DNA from: Haematococcus lacustris
Taxonomy: Eukaryota > Chlorophyta > Chlorophyceae > Chlamydomonadales > Haematococcaceae
Assembly (NCBI GenBank): GCA_030144725.1
Contig: JASKMD010000030.1
Location: 1,088,525-1,152,524 of the forward strand
Length of the DNA stretch: 64,000 nucleotides
Direction of reading: 5' to 3'
The first letter of the stretch is position 1. Each line of letters begins with the position of its first letter. Positions 34,960 to 46,000 of this stretch are shown one piece after another. Position numbers and translations under genes: made by a program. The notes below the pieces were generated by a model. It saw nothing but the letters and a program-made list of their open reading frames with translations, had not been told where the DNA came from and searched no databases.

Positions 34960-37900
34960 TAGCAATTGCAGCAGCAGCAGCGGCGGCGGCAGCAGTCATC
35001 TTTCACCATTGCAGCATGTGCAGCAGCTGGTGGACTCTGTTTCCGGGCAAGTGCCCCTTGGCTTGCCACACAGCCACAGCCCACCCCCTCCACCACGACC
35101 CTCCCCCACAATGCTGCATCCCTGCAGGGTCCCTGCCGCCAGCCTGCGCCGCCTGCCCCCAGGCTGCCCCGCCTGCCTGCCCCCCACCTGAGGATGGTGC
35201 GGCGGCCTGGGGCAGGGCCTGGTCCCCGGGCACTAACGGCCTGCCAGCCTCTCGGGCGGTGGCCCAGTTAGGCTCTGCCAGCCCCTCCAAGCTCAGCTCC
35301 AGCAGCTGCTGCCCCAGGCTGGCCACCAGGCCCTTGACGGTTAAGGGGTGCAGTGTGGGGCAGGGCTGAGCGTGGCGCAGCGTGTCGTGGCCCAGGGCTT
35401 CCAGGTCGGGGCAGCGCAGGTGCAGGCCACGCAGGTGGCGCATGCAGGGCAGGCACATGTGGAGCCCCTGGGCAGTGGGGCAGGCAAGAGCAGTACACGT
35501 CAGTTGTGAAGAGAAGCTAGTGGGAAGCTAGGGCGGGTGGGGGCAGGGTGCTGGCATGCTGCAGTTGTCGTGGAAAACAGTGGCGTGCACCTGGGGGTCA
35601 TGCTAGGGTTATAGCTAGGGTTTGGGTTAGGGTGGGGTGGGGTGGGGTGGAGAGGCCTGGTCACATGATATCTGAGGAGCTGGCAGTGGTGACTGAACAT
35701 GTTGGTCAGCGGATGGTCCCGCTTCAGAATTAAAACCTGAAGGGCTGATTGGGTGGGGCGGGTGGGTCGAGCGGCTGCCCTGTGGCTGGGCCACGCCTGA
35801 CCTGCTGCAAGTGACCTGCTGGCTGGCTGGCTTGTTCGCTGGCTTGGGTCTTGGGGCTAGGTTAGGAGGCATCAACCCTACCCAGGGCCATGCTCAGGCA
35901 AGCGCAGCAAGGTTGAGCATGCAGCTGAGCCCACCCAGCCCATCAAGGGCGAAGGCAAGGCTGCCAAGTCAAAGCCAGCACCACAGCCAGGCAGGTGGGT
36001 AGACCGGGACTGCAATGCAACGCTGAACATGCAGCGCATTGGGAAGAGCAGGTGGCGCCCACTGGAGCTGTGCTGGTGGCCAGAGCAGGGGAAGCTGCCA
36101 CCCAAGGGCAAGGAGTACCCTAAGCTGGGTACAAGCGGGTGCGAGACAAGCCACCTAAGGCCCAGCAGCAGCAGCAGCAGCCCGCTGCGGCACAGTAGTG
36201 TGTGCCCCCCTTTGAGCTGTCATCAGCTTAGGATAAGTAGTGCATGTTTGTCATGCCAACTCTACACCATAACCCTGTGGGTCAGGCAATAGTGAAGGTG
36301 GCAGGCGACCATGCCCATGTGTATGCTATGTGCATGCCGTGTGCATGGGAACTCCACACAGACAAAACCCGGTTTTGTAGTGGTCCACGCTCAGTGTTCC
36401 ACGGCAATGAAGGCTCTAGGTTGAGGGCCAAGGTGCTGGCTGTGCTGATGCGAGGGTGCAGACACAATGAAAGAGAGGTTGTGAAGGTTTGTGCAAAGAA
36501 GGGAGTTCAGGCAAGCTTGCAAGTGCAGGCTGGGCTGAATGCTCTAGGAGGCTGGGAGCGCAGGGCGTGGCAGGCGGTGGGGCACCTGAGCTGTAGTCTG
36601 GTTCAGCCTCGGGGCGTGGCTGGCTTGGGCCGGGAGCAGCAGGCATCGCAGGCTAGCCATGCGAGGGATCATGCTGAGCACTCGATTGGATATCTGCACA
36701 CCACCAGCAGCAGCGGCAGCAGCAGCAGCGGTGGCGGCGGCAGCAAGCATTAACAGTCGTGCAACCATGACATGCAGCAGCCTCTCAAACGCATACACAT
36801 TAGTTGGACTTTTCCAAAACAGCCAAGCTGATGTTCATCACTCAGCATCCCAGCCCATCAACTGGCGCAGGTGGATGTTGATGTTGAGGGATACAACAAC
36901 AGAGGTTCCATTTCCCCCATCCATGCAGAAATTACTCATCATGAGCTACTGCACTGTACTGCACTGTGATGTCAGATCAGGCACACAGTCTGTCAAGAGG
37001 GGTGGACTGTGCAGCAGCTGGCTCGCTGACACTCACATCAAAGGCCCGGGACAAGTCGAGGTGGGTGAGGCGACGCAGGGTCAGCAGCACCTCATAGCCG
37101 TCCTTCACCTGCAGGGGGGCCCAGAGACACTGGGTGAGGCAGGGCGGTGAGGACTCAGGGTTGACTCAGGGTTGACTCAGCGTTGACTCAGGGTTGACTC
37201 AGGGTTGACTCAGGGTTGACACGACGTTTACTCAGGGTTGACTCAGGGTTCCCTCAGGATTGACTCAGAATGACCTGATTGCAACTAGAGGTGACTTTGG
37301 AGCAGGTGCACCACATGGTCAGGCCGGCGGGGTAGGGGGAGAGCAGGCTGGGCGCTTAACCTGACTGACACACTGCTACTGCTGCAAGTCACAAGTGTAT
37401 GAGTACCGCACCAGCCGGGTCTGCTCTGCGCTGAATGGCCAGCAGCCCTGTGAGAGCCGGCTGTGTTAGCGCAGGCCCACCAGGCCTGCAGACTGGACGC
37501 TCCCAGCAGGGCAGGGGGAACAGCGCTTGCTGCGCCCAGCCTGGAGCCAGCAGTGTGACCAGCCAGTGTGGGGCATGATGTGGTGCCCGGTAGTGGCCCC
37601 CCGCAAGCCCCCACAGGCCTCATGCAGCAGCCAGGCAGCCTTACAGCCAGTAGCCTCAGAGCCGGGGGCCAGCACTCCCCAGCCAGCCAAGCGCAGCAAG
37701 TAGGCAGCCGAGCCCACCCAGCCCACCAAGGGCAAGAGCAAGGCTACTAAAGACAAGCCAGCACCACAGGCAGTCAGGTGGGTAGCCAGGGCCTGCAATG
37801 CAGCGCTGAACATGCAGCGCATTGGGAAGAGCAGGTATCGCCCACCGGAGCTGTGCTACTGGCCAGAGCAGGGGAAGCTGCCAGCCACGGGCAAGGAGTA

Positions 37901-39266
37901 CCCTGAGCTGGGGTACAAGCGGGTGCAAGACAAGCCACCCAAGGCCCACCAGCAGCAGCAGCAGCAGCAGCCCGCTGCGGCACAGTAGTGTGCGCCCCCC
38001 TTTGCGCTGTCATCAGCTTACAATGAGTGCATGTTTGTCATGCCAACTCTACATCACAGCCCTCTGGATCAGGCAATAGTGAAGGTGGCAGGCGACCATG
38101 CCCATGCGTATGCCATGTATATGCCATGTGTAAGCCATGTGTATGAGAACTCCACACAGACAAAAACACCGTTTTGTAGTGTCCATGCTCAGTGTTCCAT
38201 GGCAATGAAGGCTCTAGGTTGAGGGCCAAGGTGCTGCAAGTCACAAGTACCTTGCTTCCTCACCCTGCTCACTCTGTACACCCAGCAAGGGCCTCGGCAC
38301 TAGAGTGTGTGCCCTCCCTGGCTGTATGTGCGCCTAGCTGTGGCACAGCATGCTGACCTCCCTGGCTGGGGAGGCCTAGCTGTGGCTAGCTCCATGCTCA
38401 AAAACATTGTGAGTACTCATGACATGGCAGCGCTTGGCATGTTTGGCTCACCCACAGTGGCTGGCAGCACTTGGCATGTTTAGCTCACCCACAGTGGCTG
38501 GCAGCACTTGGCATGTTTAGCTCACCAAGCACTCCTGTAGGGTCAGGTGGGTCAGGTTGGGCAGCACCAGCAGCGGCCTTAGGCTCAGCATGACCTGTCA
38601 GCAGCGCAGGTTACACGTTGTCTTCACAACTTCAGAAGCAAGCAGAGACCACACCTCGACTCTGAACTGTCTTATAAATCAGCTTTGGGTTTTGCTGAAG
38701 TTGCATGCGCTACTGCTTGTGCTGCTTCATTACCTGCGCCCTGCCAAACACGTGCTGGCACAGGTGGTAATCTGAGCGAATTGTAACTTTACGAATCTTT
38801 TCTTTTGCTTCCTGGTGTGCCTTTGTAAGCTGCTGGAAGGTAGAGGGGCTGAGGTTTAGGGTGGATGCTGATGGAAAGGCGGGGAGCACCTGCGGCTGGG
38901 GCCCACTCTCGCTGGTTTGCTGCTTCAAGCCTCAAAAAGACAAATGACAAACGCTGGGCACCTGCAGGAGCCCATCAGGCTCAGGTGCCAGGGCCTGCGC
39001 ATCAGGGACACTGAGTGTGTGTAGTCGGCTTCGGCAGGCTATGTTCCAGCGCTTGCAAGTTAGCCTGCATGGTTTTATCAAGCACATGTCATCACTGCTG
39101 CATCAGTTCCCATCGAGTTCCCAGCGGCAAGGCGCGGCGCTTTAGCGCACAGGAGCCACACATTTCTATACCTCAAGTAGGCTACAACACGCCACGAGCT
39201 TTGAGCTGCAATTGCAGTCAGAGCGGCCACGGGTAGCTGCAAAGGCCCGTCATAAATATCGGTCAT
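27673..39266 (-). CDS. Large multi-exon leucine-rich-repeat protein gene
   Basis: Many minus-strand exons with GT donors and AG acceptors encode repeated LxxLxL...C/L segments: VLPNLTHLTLQECL, LRRLTHLDLSRAFD, MRHLRGLHLRCPDL, LRCLQLCECWELGTEALDAI, ALTRLDLTGSCCQLP, LLRRLELSGWRALSPAAF, LQQLELCGCHELQWAAI, LSTLGLAYTLPSPELLQAL. The Cys-containing type resembles the AMN1/F-box LRR class; an F-box is not seen. The likely start is MTDIYDGPLQLP at 39266. A 2.2-kb Pro/Ser/Ala-rich exon (about 32070-29889) separates the LRR groups. Exon order is supported by collinearity; not every intron is resolved and the 3' end may lie below 27673. Three Fanzor fragments lie in its introns, all antisense. Function unknown; LRRs suggest protein binding. 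Confidence 0.7.
28131..28237 (-). CDS. LRR gene exon
   Basis: APSLSTLGLAYTLPSPELLQ, then ALARLPALEVVDLAH; CTGCAG acceptor, GTGAGC donor. An upstream exon at about 28447-28520 reads WFPSLLDTSPIVTIADEPVF and ends QEQ at a GTGAGG donor. Confidence 0.6.
28869..28966 (+). repeat. ~95-bp dispersed repeat, copy 2
   Basis: Second copy of the repeat at 27339-27432, in direct orientation. Just upstream, gccatacagccagccaccc also resembles the right flank of Fanzor copy B. Confidence 0.85.
29128..29538 (+). mobile_element. Fanzor fragment C (both ends kept, middle deleted)
   Basis: Near 29141 the plus strand reads ATG CCT CTG AAG AAG CGG AAA AGC (MPLKKRKS), resembling the NLS start exon of copy A. From about 29192 it matches the Fanzor C-terminus (LPAKGKEYPGLGYKR), with a TGA replacing the CGA codon, and then the 3' module. 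The 3' end (ggctctaggttgagggcc...gtgctg) is shared with D and E, not with 0, A or B. It lies in an LRR-gene intron, antisense to that gene. Confidence 0.75.
29889..32070 (-). CDS. LRR gene, long low-complexity exon ending in two LRRs
   Basis: A continuous ~720-codon frame, Ser/Pro/Ala/His-rich, opens with PWHHVAHTASSAATAHMMH-type sequence and closes with the two LRRs LLRRLELSGWRALSPAAF and LQQLELCGCHELQWAAI before a GTGCGA donor at 29888. The 5' limit is uncertain. Confidence 0.6.
32817..33004 (-). CDS. LRR gene exon, non-repeat
   Basis: GGLHQASLDEQVLIRLAAKL and GFQLEPLPSAGQHL, preceded by a CACCAG acceptor and followed by a GTGGGG donor-like site after SYQDINT. Boundaries approximate. Confidence 0.5.
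33034..33082 (+). repeat. Interstitial telomere-like tract
   Basis: ttagattaggg repeated three times, then ttaggg units, meeting an inverted ccctaaccc at about 33080-33090 to form a small head-to-head junction. Lies in an LRR-gene intron. Confidence 0.75.
33456..33552 (-). CDS. LRR gene exon, non-repeat
   Basis: EAEQALALELECGVTHMHKS then DALVADYSGGQT, CTGTGCAG acceptor and GTGACT donor. Assigned to this gene by position and strand. Confidence 0.5.
33955..34058 (-). CDS. LRR gene exon
   Basis: ALTRLDLTGSCCQLPAAELS and LQPLSALQHLGLG between a CTCCAG acceptor and a GTGGGG donor. Confidence 0.65.
34233..35467 (-). CDS. LRR gene, central exons
   Basis: Two frames with LRR content: 35467 to about 35240 (MRHLRGLHLRCPDLEAL, LLELSLEGLAEPNWATA), and about 34880 to 34233 (LTACTRLQHLALAPYVDLDW, ALRGLRCLQLCECWELGTEA), the second ending at a GTGAGC donor. 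An intron between them contains a CAG/TGC run (34930-34990). Exact internal splice sites not resolved. Confidence 0.6.
35885..36438 (+). mobile_element. Fanzor fragment D, 5'-truncated
   Basis: Starts within the Lys-rich linker before RuvC-III (KRSKVEHAAEP), contains GRWVDRDCNATLNMQRIGKS and WRPLELCWWPEQG, then a 1-nt deletion (aagctgggtac against ctggggtac) frameshifts the C-terminus. 3' module and end as in C and E. Intronic and antisense in the LRR gene. Confidence 0.85.
37037..37108 (-). CDS. LRR gene exon (single repeat)
   Basis: Exactly 24 codons, including YEVLLTLRRLTHLDLSRAFD, between a CTGCAG acceptor and a GTGAGT donor, phase 0 on both sides. It follows the one-repeat-per-exon pattern. 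Confidence 0.7.
37148..37265. repeat. 12-bp minisatellite
   Basis: About nine imperfect copies of gttgactcaggg in an LRR-gene intron directly upstream of Fanzor fragment E. Confidence 0.9.
37380..38248 (+). mobile_element. Fanzor fragment E, 5'-truncated, flanked by a 17-bp direct repeat
   Basis: tgctgcaagtcacaagt occurs at 37380-37396 and 38232-38248. Between them the copy opens exactly at the displaced-Glu motif (YEYRTSRVCSALNG) and continues through the linker (with an early stop), then AALNMQRIGKSRYRP, KEYPELGYKRVQDKPP and the stop near 37988, then the 3' module. Up to 5 bp of the repeat (tgctg) could belong to the element, leaving at least 12 bp of target-site-like duplication. Intronic and antisense in the LRR gene. 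Confidence 0.85.
38425..38532. repeat. ~40-bp tandem repeat, three copies
   Basis: Unit ggcatgtttagctcacccac plus agtggctggcagcactt, three copies, ending at the donor of the 38526-38594 exon. Confidence 0.9.
38526..38594 (-). CDS. LRR gene exon (single repeat)
   Basis: Exactly 23 codons, VMLSLRPLLVLPNLTHLTLQ then ECL, between a CTGACAG acceptor and a GTGAGC donor, both in phase 0. Confidence 0.65.
38734..38889 (-). CDS. LRR gene exon
   Basis: Acceptor CCGCAG at 38890; reads VLPAFPSASTLNLSPSTFQQL and then a charged KEKIRKVTIRSDYHL segment; donor GTAATG. Confidence 0.6.
39172..39266 (-). CDS. LRR gene, probable first exon
   Basis: Starts MTDIYDGPLQLPVAALTAIA and ends at a GTATAG donor after VVAYL. 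First in-frame ATG upstream of the LRR exons. Confidence 0.5.
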
Positions 39267-39958
39267 TGTATCCAAAGAATCGGCGACGGCACTCTCGGGG
39301 GATACAGTCTGCTGAGGTTGCGAGCGGGTGCGACTAAGGTTTCGATTCTCTGTTTTGTCACATCGATGGCGCTTTGTAACATCTGCGTTGACATCGAACC
39401 TATATTTGTTTAAATATCAGCCCGCTAGACACAGTCCGCGAGCCATTGCAGCTAGCACGACAATTCGACATGCAGGTGCATTTACACACAGAGCAGGAAT
39501 GGGCTTTCCCACGGTGTTACGTGCCACGCACAGACCACTATACCTTTCTTGCGCTTGGCCCAACACTTTGGTGCATCCCTCCAATGCAACGCCGCTGAAA
39601 AGGAAAGCAGTTGCATCATGTGATGCAGTCTTGTGCCTCGCAGTCTGGACTAGCCCGCCCCTGCCAGCCCACACCTCTGCTCTCTCCACCTCCCAGCCCC
39701 AGCCCTCTCCTATCATCTCCTCTTAGCCCAGCTCTGTCGTCCCACCAGCTTCCAGCCACAGCGAAATTGAGAGTTTTAGTCGGGTTCTTGTCCCTATAAG
39801 AAGCTTTGTAGCAAAAGCTTTGTAGCGGCGTAAGCGGCGTACATGCCGTCCTGTATCCCTATCCTCGAGCCCCTACACTTCTCCACAGGAGTCAGAGACC
39901 GGTGTGTGTCCCTAACCTAGGTCTTTAACCCTAGGAGTCGATAGAGCCCTATCCTACC

Positions 39959-40257
39959 CTACTCACACTCTATCGCACACACATCCCCTTTGTAAGGGGC
40001 AATCGATTCGTTTGCTTTATTTGGCTCATGGCATGATGCACATGTCACTATCGCTGCCGCTGGTGCCGCCGCTGCTGCTGCTTCCGCAACAGGCTCTGAC
40101 GCGCATGCACACCACTCCTGGCCTGGCCTGCCTGGGTTAGGCATGGCGGGGCGGCCCAGCCAGCTGCTGAGCTCGCGGGGGCGGCCCGGCCCGGCTGCAA
40201 TGCGGCGGATGTTCAGCGCGGCTGACACGTCTCGGTCAGGATGTCCCAACATGGGGT
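39959..40257 (-). pseudogene. Fanzor fragment H, second lineage, RuvC-III end
   Basis: The minus-strand frame reads TDPMLGHPDRDVSAALNIRR, then ELSSWLGRPAMPNPGRPGQE, the RuvC-III block (catalytic Asp in DRDV) and conserved tail of a Fanzor lineage different from copies 0-F. After W the frame diverges into Ala-rich sequence and stops near 39959. The N-terminal side is cut at about 40258, where LINE-like sequence on the other strand begins. I recognise the block from algal Fanzor-type proteins (memory). Confidence 0.75.
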
Positions 40258-40819
40258 CGGTAATCAGCCTTTCACGACCAATCCTACTCCCTTGACTTCG
40301 AACACCTCCCTGACCGTTGTGACATTCTGAACCCTCTGCGGAGCTGGGACAACAACACCTGGGTTACCCTAGGCCTTACCCACCCTCCCTCGTTCCACAC
40401 CCTCTCTTCTACACCACCCACTTCCCAAGAGCCTATCCCTCTCCTCTCACCCATTGGTTCACGAAGAGCTCGCTCACCTTCCCCCACACCTTCCGACCAA
40501 CGTCCACCCCAAAGACCTAATACAGGTCCTATCCTTTTCAATGTAGGTCTAAGTCCCCCCTCCTCTCGCAGGCGACGGCGTCTTCCCAACACCCTCCCCC
40601 ACCCAAACTCATCAACTCCTTCTCCCATCCCCAATCCCCCCCACCCCCCCCCCACCACCACCCCTCCCCCTCCCCCTCCCCCACCCCCTCCCCCACATCC
40701 TTCTCCCCCTAACACCCTCACCCAAGATCGACGGAGCCTTCTCTCCTGGCCACGCTTCCGCTTTGGTTCCAACCTTCTTCCCCCTCCCCTCACCTTTACC
40801 AACACCTCCTCCACATCCT

Positions 40820-43076
40820 CCACCCCCACCCCCACTCCCACCCCCGCCGCCACACCCACCCCCACCGCCACGCCCGCCCCCACCGCCACCGTCACCGCCA
40901 CCCCCACCCCCACCCCCACCCCCACCCCAACCGCCACCCCCACCGCCACCGCCACCGCCACCCCCACCCCCACCCCCACCCCCACCCCCACCCCCACCGC
41001 CACCGCCACCACCACCGCCACCGCCACCGCCACCCCCACCCCCACCCCCACCCCCACCGCCACCGCCACCACCACCGCCACCGCCACCGCCACCCCCACC
41101 CCCACCCCCACCCCCACCTCCTCCCCCTCACCCACCACCACCTCCTCCTACCCCCCAGTTGCCTTGTCACCCACCTCCACCCCCACCCCCACCTCCACCC
41201 CTGTTGCCTTGTTGCCTTGTCACCTGTTGCCTTGTCACCTGTTGCCTTGTTGCCATGTTGCCTTGTCCCCCACCCCCACCTCCACCCCCTCACCCACCAC
41301 CACCTCCTCCTCCACTCCCTTTGCCACCGCCACCGCCACCCCCACCGCCACCCCCACCCCCTACACCACCGCCACCGCCACCACCACACCCAGCCCCACC
41401 TCCTCCTCCACTCCAGTTGCCACCGCCACCGCCACCGCCACCTCCACTCCAGTTGCCACTGCCACCGCCACCGCCACCCCCACCCCCACCCTAACCTGCA
41501 CCTCCACCCCCACCCCCACCACCACCTCCACTCCCTTTGCCACCGCCAACGCCACCACCACCGCAACCCCCACCCCCTACTCCACCGCCACCTCCACCTC
41601 CACCCCCACCGCCAACCTTACCCCCACCCCCACCCCCACCCCCACCCCCACCCCCACCCCCACCCCCACCCCCACCCCCACCCCCACCCCCACCCCCACC
41701 CCCACCCCCACCCCCACCCCCACCCCCACCCCCACCCCCACCCCCACCCCCACCGCCACCCCCACCCCCACCCCCACCCCCACCCCAACCGCCACCCCCA
41801 CCGCCACCGCCACCGCCACCCCCACCCCCACCCCCACCCCCACCCCCACCCCCACCCCCACCGCCACCGCCACCGCCACCCCCACCCCCACCCCCACCGC
41901 CACCGCCACCACCACCGCCACCGCCACCCCCACCCCCACCCCCACCCCCACCCCCACCTCCTCCCCCTCACCCACCACCACCTCCTCCTACCCCCCAATT
42001 GCCTTGTCACCCACCTCCACCCCCACCCCCACCTCCACCCCTGTTGCCTTGTTGCCTTGTCACCTGTTGCCTTGTCACCTGTTGCCTTGTTGCCATGTTG
42101 CCTTGTCCCCCACCCCCACCTCCACCCCCTCACCCACCACCACCTCCTCCTCCACTCCCTTTGCCACCGCCACCGCCACCCCCACCGCCACCCCCACCCC
42201 CTACACCACCGCCACCGCCACCACCACACCCAGCCCCACCTCCTCCTCCACTCCAGTTGCCACCGCCACCGCCACCGCCACCTCCACTCCAGTTGCCACT
42301 GCCACCGCCACCGCCACCCCCACCCCCACCCTAACCTGCACCTCCACCCCCACCCCCACCACCACCTCCACTCCCTTTGCCACCGCCAACGCCACCACCA
42401 CCGCAACCCCCACCCCCTACTCCACCGCCACCTCCACCTCCACCCCCACCGCCAACCTTACCCCCACCCCCACCCCCACCCCCACCCCCACCCCCACCCC
42501 CACCCCCACCCCCACCCCCACCCCCACCCCCACCCCCACCCCCACCCCCACCCCCACCCCCACCCCCACCCCCACCCCCACCCCCACCCCCACCCCCACC
42601 CCCACCCCCACCCCCACCCCCACCCCCACCCCCACCCCCACCCCCACCCCCACCCCCACCCCCACCCCCACCCCCACCCCCACCCCCACCCCCACCCCCA
42701 CCCCCACCCCCACCCCCACCTCCACCTCCACTCCCTTCACCACCGCCACCGCCACCCCCCACCTCCACCCCCTACCCCACCCCCACCGCCACCCCCACCC
42801 CCACCCCCACCCCCACCCCCACCCCCACCCCCACCCCCACCCCCACCCCCACCCCCACCCCCACCCCCACCCCCACCCCCACCCCCACCCCCACCCCCAC
42901 CCCCACCCCCACCCCCACCCCCACCCCCACCCCCACCCCCACCCCCACCCCCACCCCCACCCCCACCCCCACCCCCACCCCCACCCCCACCCCCACCCCC
43001 ACCCCCACCCCCACCCCCACCCCCACCCCCACCCCCACCCCCACCCCCACCCCCACCCCCACCCCCACCCCCACCC
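40820..43076 (+). repeat. (CCCCCA)n-type hexanucleotide block inside the LINE, with an 840-bp tandem duplication
   Basis: Long uninterrupted cccccacccccac tracts alternate with ccaccg variants. The 840-bp stretch from 41161 is repeated from 42001, including the non-repetitive ttgccttgtcacctg cluster (41205-41265 and 42045-42105). All three plus-strand frames stay open for most of the block (Thr-Pro, Pro or His-Pro repeats). Confidence 0.95.
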
Positions 43077-46000
43077 TCAGCCCCATCCATCAGGCTCCTC
43101 CCTGGGCTCACCTCCCTTTTGGCTCCGGTCGTGCCCCCACACTGCCACGTCCTCGTCCTCCAGGCCTCCGCCTAGCCACACACAATGTTTCCGGCCTCAC
43201 TTCCATCTCAGCCGTTTTCACCCTCGTTAAAACCTGGGTTGACGAAGGCCTAGACATCATCTGCCTACAAGAGACCTGGATAGGACGTCCTACCGCCCAT
43301 GGCTCCATCTCCCAACAACAAGCTGGCCTATGGTTGAACCAAGCCACTTCAGCCCTACATTCCCCCCCTTTTCACACCTTCTGGGCCAATAACCACTCCT
43401 CCCATTCCCATGCAGGGGTAGCCATCCTTGTCCGCAGTGACCTCCCCATTACCCTCTCTAACCACTCAGCCCTCCCCTGCGGTCGCCTACAATCTCTCTC
43501 TATCTCTTGGGCCGGTCATTCCTTTTTGCTTCTCAACTCCTACTGGCCAAGCACAGGAGCTGTAGACCGCGCCACCTTCCTCACCCAAACCCTTGCCCCC
43601 CTTCTCATTCCCACATCCCTACCCCTCTGCCTTGTTGGAGACTTCAACTTCACCCCCCTCCCCAACCTTGATAGGTTACCCTCCTGCCACACCACTACCC
43701 TTTCGGACAATGCTACCACCACCCTCCTCTCATCCCTCCTCCCATCCCACTCTGACATCTACCGCCAACACCATCCTACAGGCAGGAGCTTCACCTTTCA
43801 CAGGGGCCATCACCACCTAGCCCGCCTTGACCGCATCTACCTTCCTCCCCAACTCTCGACCTTCTCCCACTCAGCCTCCTGCCACTTTTCCCCCCGAGGC
43901 GATCACCACGCGGTCTCCTTTCTTCTCCTCCCCGCCTCTCCCCTACAACCCAGAGGCCCAGGGCGTCACCCCATCCCCTGCTCCATGGCTACCAACCCTA
44001 TCGCCAGCCCCCATCTTACTCTTTGGGCCCGTAAAGCAGTCACCTTTGGCCTCACCCTCTCTTCCGCGGATCTCATCTCCTGGTGGCCTACCCTACAGAA
44101 AGCCTTCAAAACCTTTGCCCACACTCTCCTCCCCCTCACTAAAGAGCACGATCACAGAGCCCTCGTTACCCTCAACACCACCCACCACGACCTTACCCTT
44201 GCCCATTCCGCAGTGGCCACAGCTCTCCCTGACACCCTTCCTCATGCCTTAAACCTGGTGGCCCAAGCCTTCACCTCTTTCAGGCAAGCGCACTCAGCTT
44301 CTACCTCTCACCTTACCCGTGACGCGCACTCCAACTGGCTCCACCATAGAGAACAACCCTCCCCCCTTCTCACCTCCCTCATCCACCCACCGACCACCCC
44401 TACTTCCATCCCCTCTCTCCGTTCTCCTGGAGGCGACTACCTCACCTCTAACAGGTCCATTGCTACAGCTCTCGGCGCCCACTTCTCGCGGGTCAGCGCT
44501 CAACCTCTTACCAACCCACATGCCCAACGAGCGGTAATCACAGCCCTTCAGCTTGAGCTTACTAAAGGCACAGTCCACCTTATCCCCCCCACCCTTGCTG
44601 GGTTAGCCGGAGCGGCAGACATCACAGTGGCTGAAGTCCTCACAGCCCTCACCTCCTGCCCCTCGACATCCTCCCCTGGCCCTGACGGCTTACCCTACAA
44701 CCTTTGGCGCGTCGACGGTGATTGCTGGGCTCCACTGATAGCCAAGCTCTTCACCGCTATCGGCACCACTGGAACCCTCCCCACCGGCTTCAATAGAGGT
44801 ACCATCACCCCCATCCCCAAACCTTCAGCTCCCAACCTCTCTAACCCTACCTCTTATCGCCCCATCACCCTCCTCCCCTCTCTTTACCGTCTCCTCGCCA
44901 AAATCTTGGCAGCCAGGTTCGGGAAAGCCATGGCCCCAGCCATCGGCAGGGAACAATCTGCCTTCCTCCCCGGCCGTCGGATAGAGGATAACATCAACAC
45001 CACCTCCCTTCTTCCCCACGCCCTCCAGAGTCAAGGGCTCTCAGCAGCCAACATCTACCTCGACATAGCCAAGGCCTTTGACACGGTAGACCGGCCCTTC
45101 CTCTACACCCTTATGCACACCTTGGGAGCCTCGGACGGGATGGTTAACTGGGCTCGGATCCTCCTTCACAACACCCAGGCTGTTACCCACGTCAACGGCA
45201 CAGACTCACCCCTTTTCACCTGGTCCGCGGGCGTCCGACAAGGCTGCCCCCTCTCACCCCTCCTTTACCTCTTCGTGGCTCAAGGGTTCGCCTCCTGGCT
45301 CATCTCCCACCCACAGCTAGGCGTGCGGATCGGAGGCTCTCGGCTGGTCTGCACTTTCTACGCTGACGATACCCAGATTCACCAAGGCGACCTCACAGAC
45401 CCTGCCCTCTCCACCCTCTCCCTTGCCCTCACTACCTTTGGAGACGCTTCGGGGCAACGGGTAAATACAGACAAATCCTCTGCTGTCCTCATTGGCGTCC
45501 CCCTCCCCTCTCCCCCCACCCATCTGGCTGGCATCCCTGTCCATCACTCCGCCACTTCCCTGGGCATCCAACAGGCCAACCCTACCCTCTCTTCCACCAC
45601 CCCTCGCCACACCAGAGCCACCCGAGCCTCTCTAAGACCTCCAAACACCTTCTCCCCTCACCCCGACCCAGCTACCTCCTCAGCCTGGGAGGAGCGCCTG
45701 AGGCAAGCCACCAAACACCTCCACCGTCTCAACGGCCTCCCCCTCTCTACCATGGGCAAGGGCATCGCCTCCTCCACCTATGCCCTTAGCACCTTCCTCT
45801 ACCACGCCGAATTCTCAGGCCTACCACCTACTCTCCCTACCTTCACCCATTCTCTCTACCGCATTGTGGCCAAGCACCTCCCTTACCCCCTAGCCATGGG
45901 CCGTCCTGCTGACGGAGGTTTTGGCCTCCTACCACTAAGAGAACACATCCAGGCTCGGCACGCCGCCATGGCTACACGGCTTCTACACCACCTCATCAAT

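Noticed and set aside
34900..34995. Poly-Cys segment that could look like a zinc cluster in the LRR gene
   Set aside because: It is the translation of a CAG/TGC run and most likely lies in an intron or an unused frame.
37148..37265. Regularly spaced repeats that might suggest a CRISPR-like array
   Set aside because: 12-bp direct minisatellite without unique spacers of constant length; the genome is eukaryotic.
41217..43230. Extra open frames of His-Pro, Gly or Val-Gly repeats on both strands
   Set aside because: By-products of the CCCCCA hexanucleotide block in the LINE; only the frame leading into the endonuclease is credible.
43108..43347. Minus-strand frames within the LINE ORF2
   Set aside because: Shadows of the endonuclease coding sequence; no motif and no consistent codon pattern.
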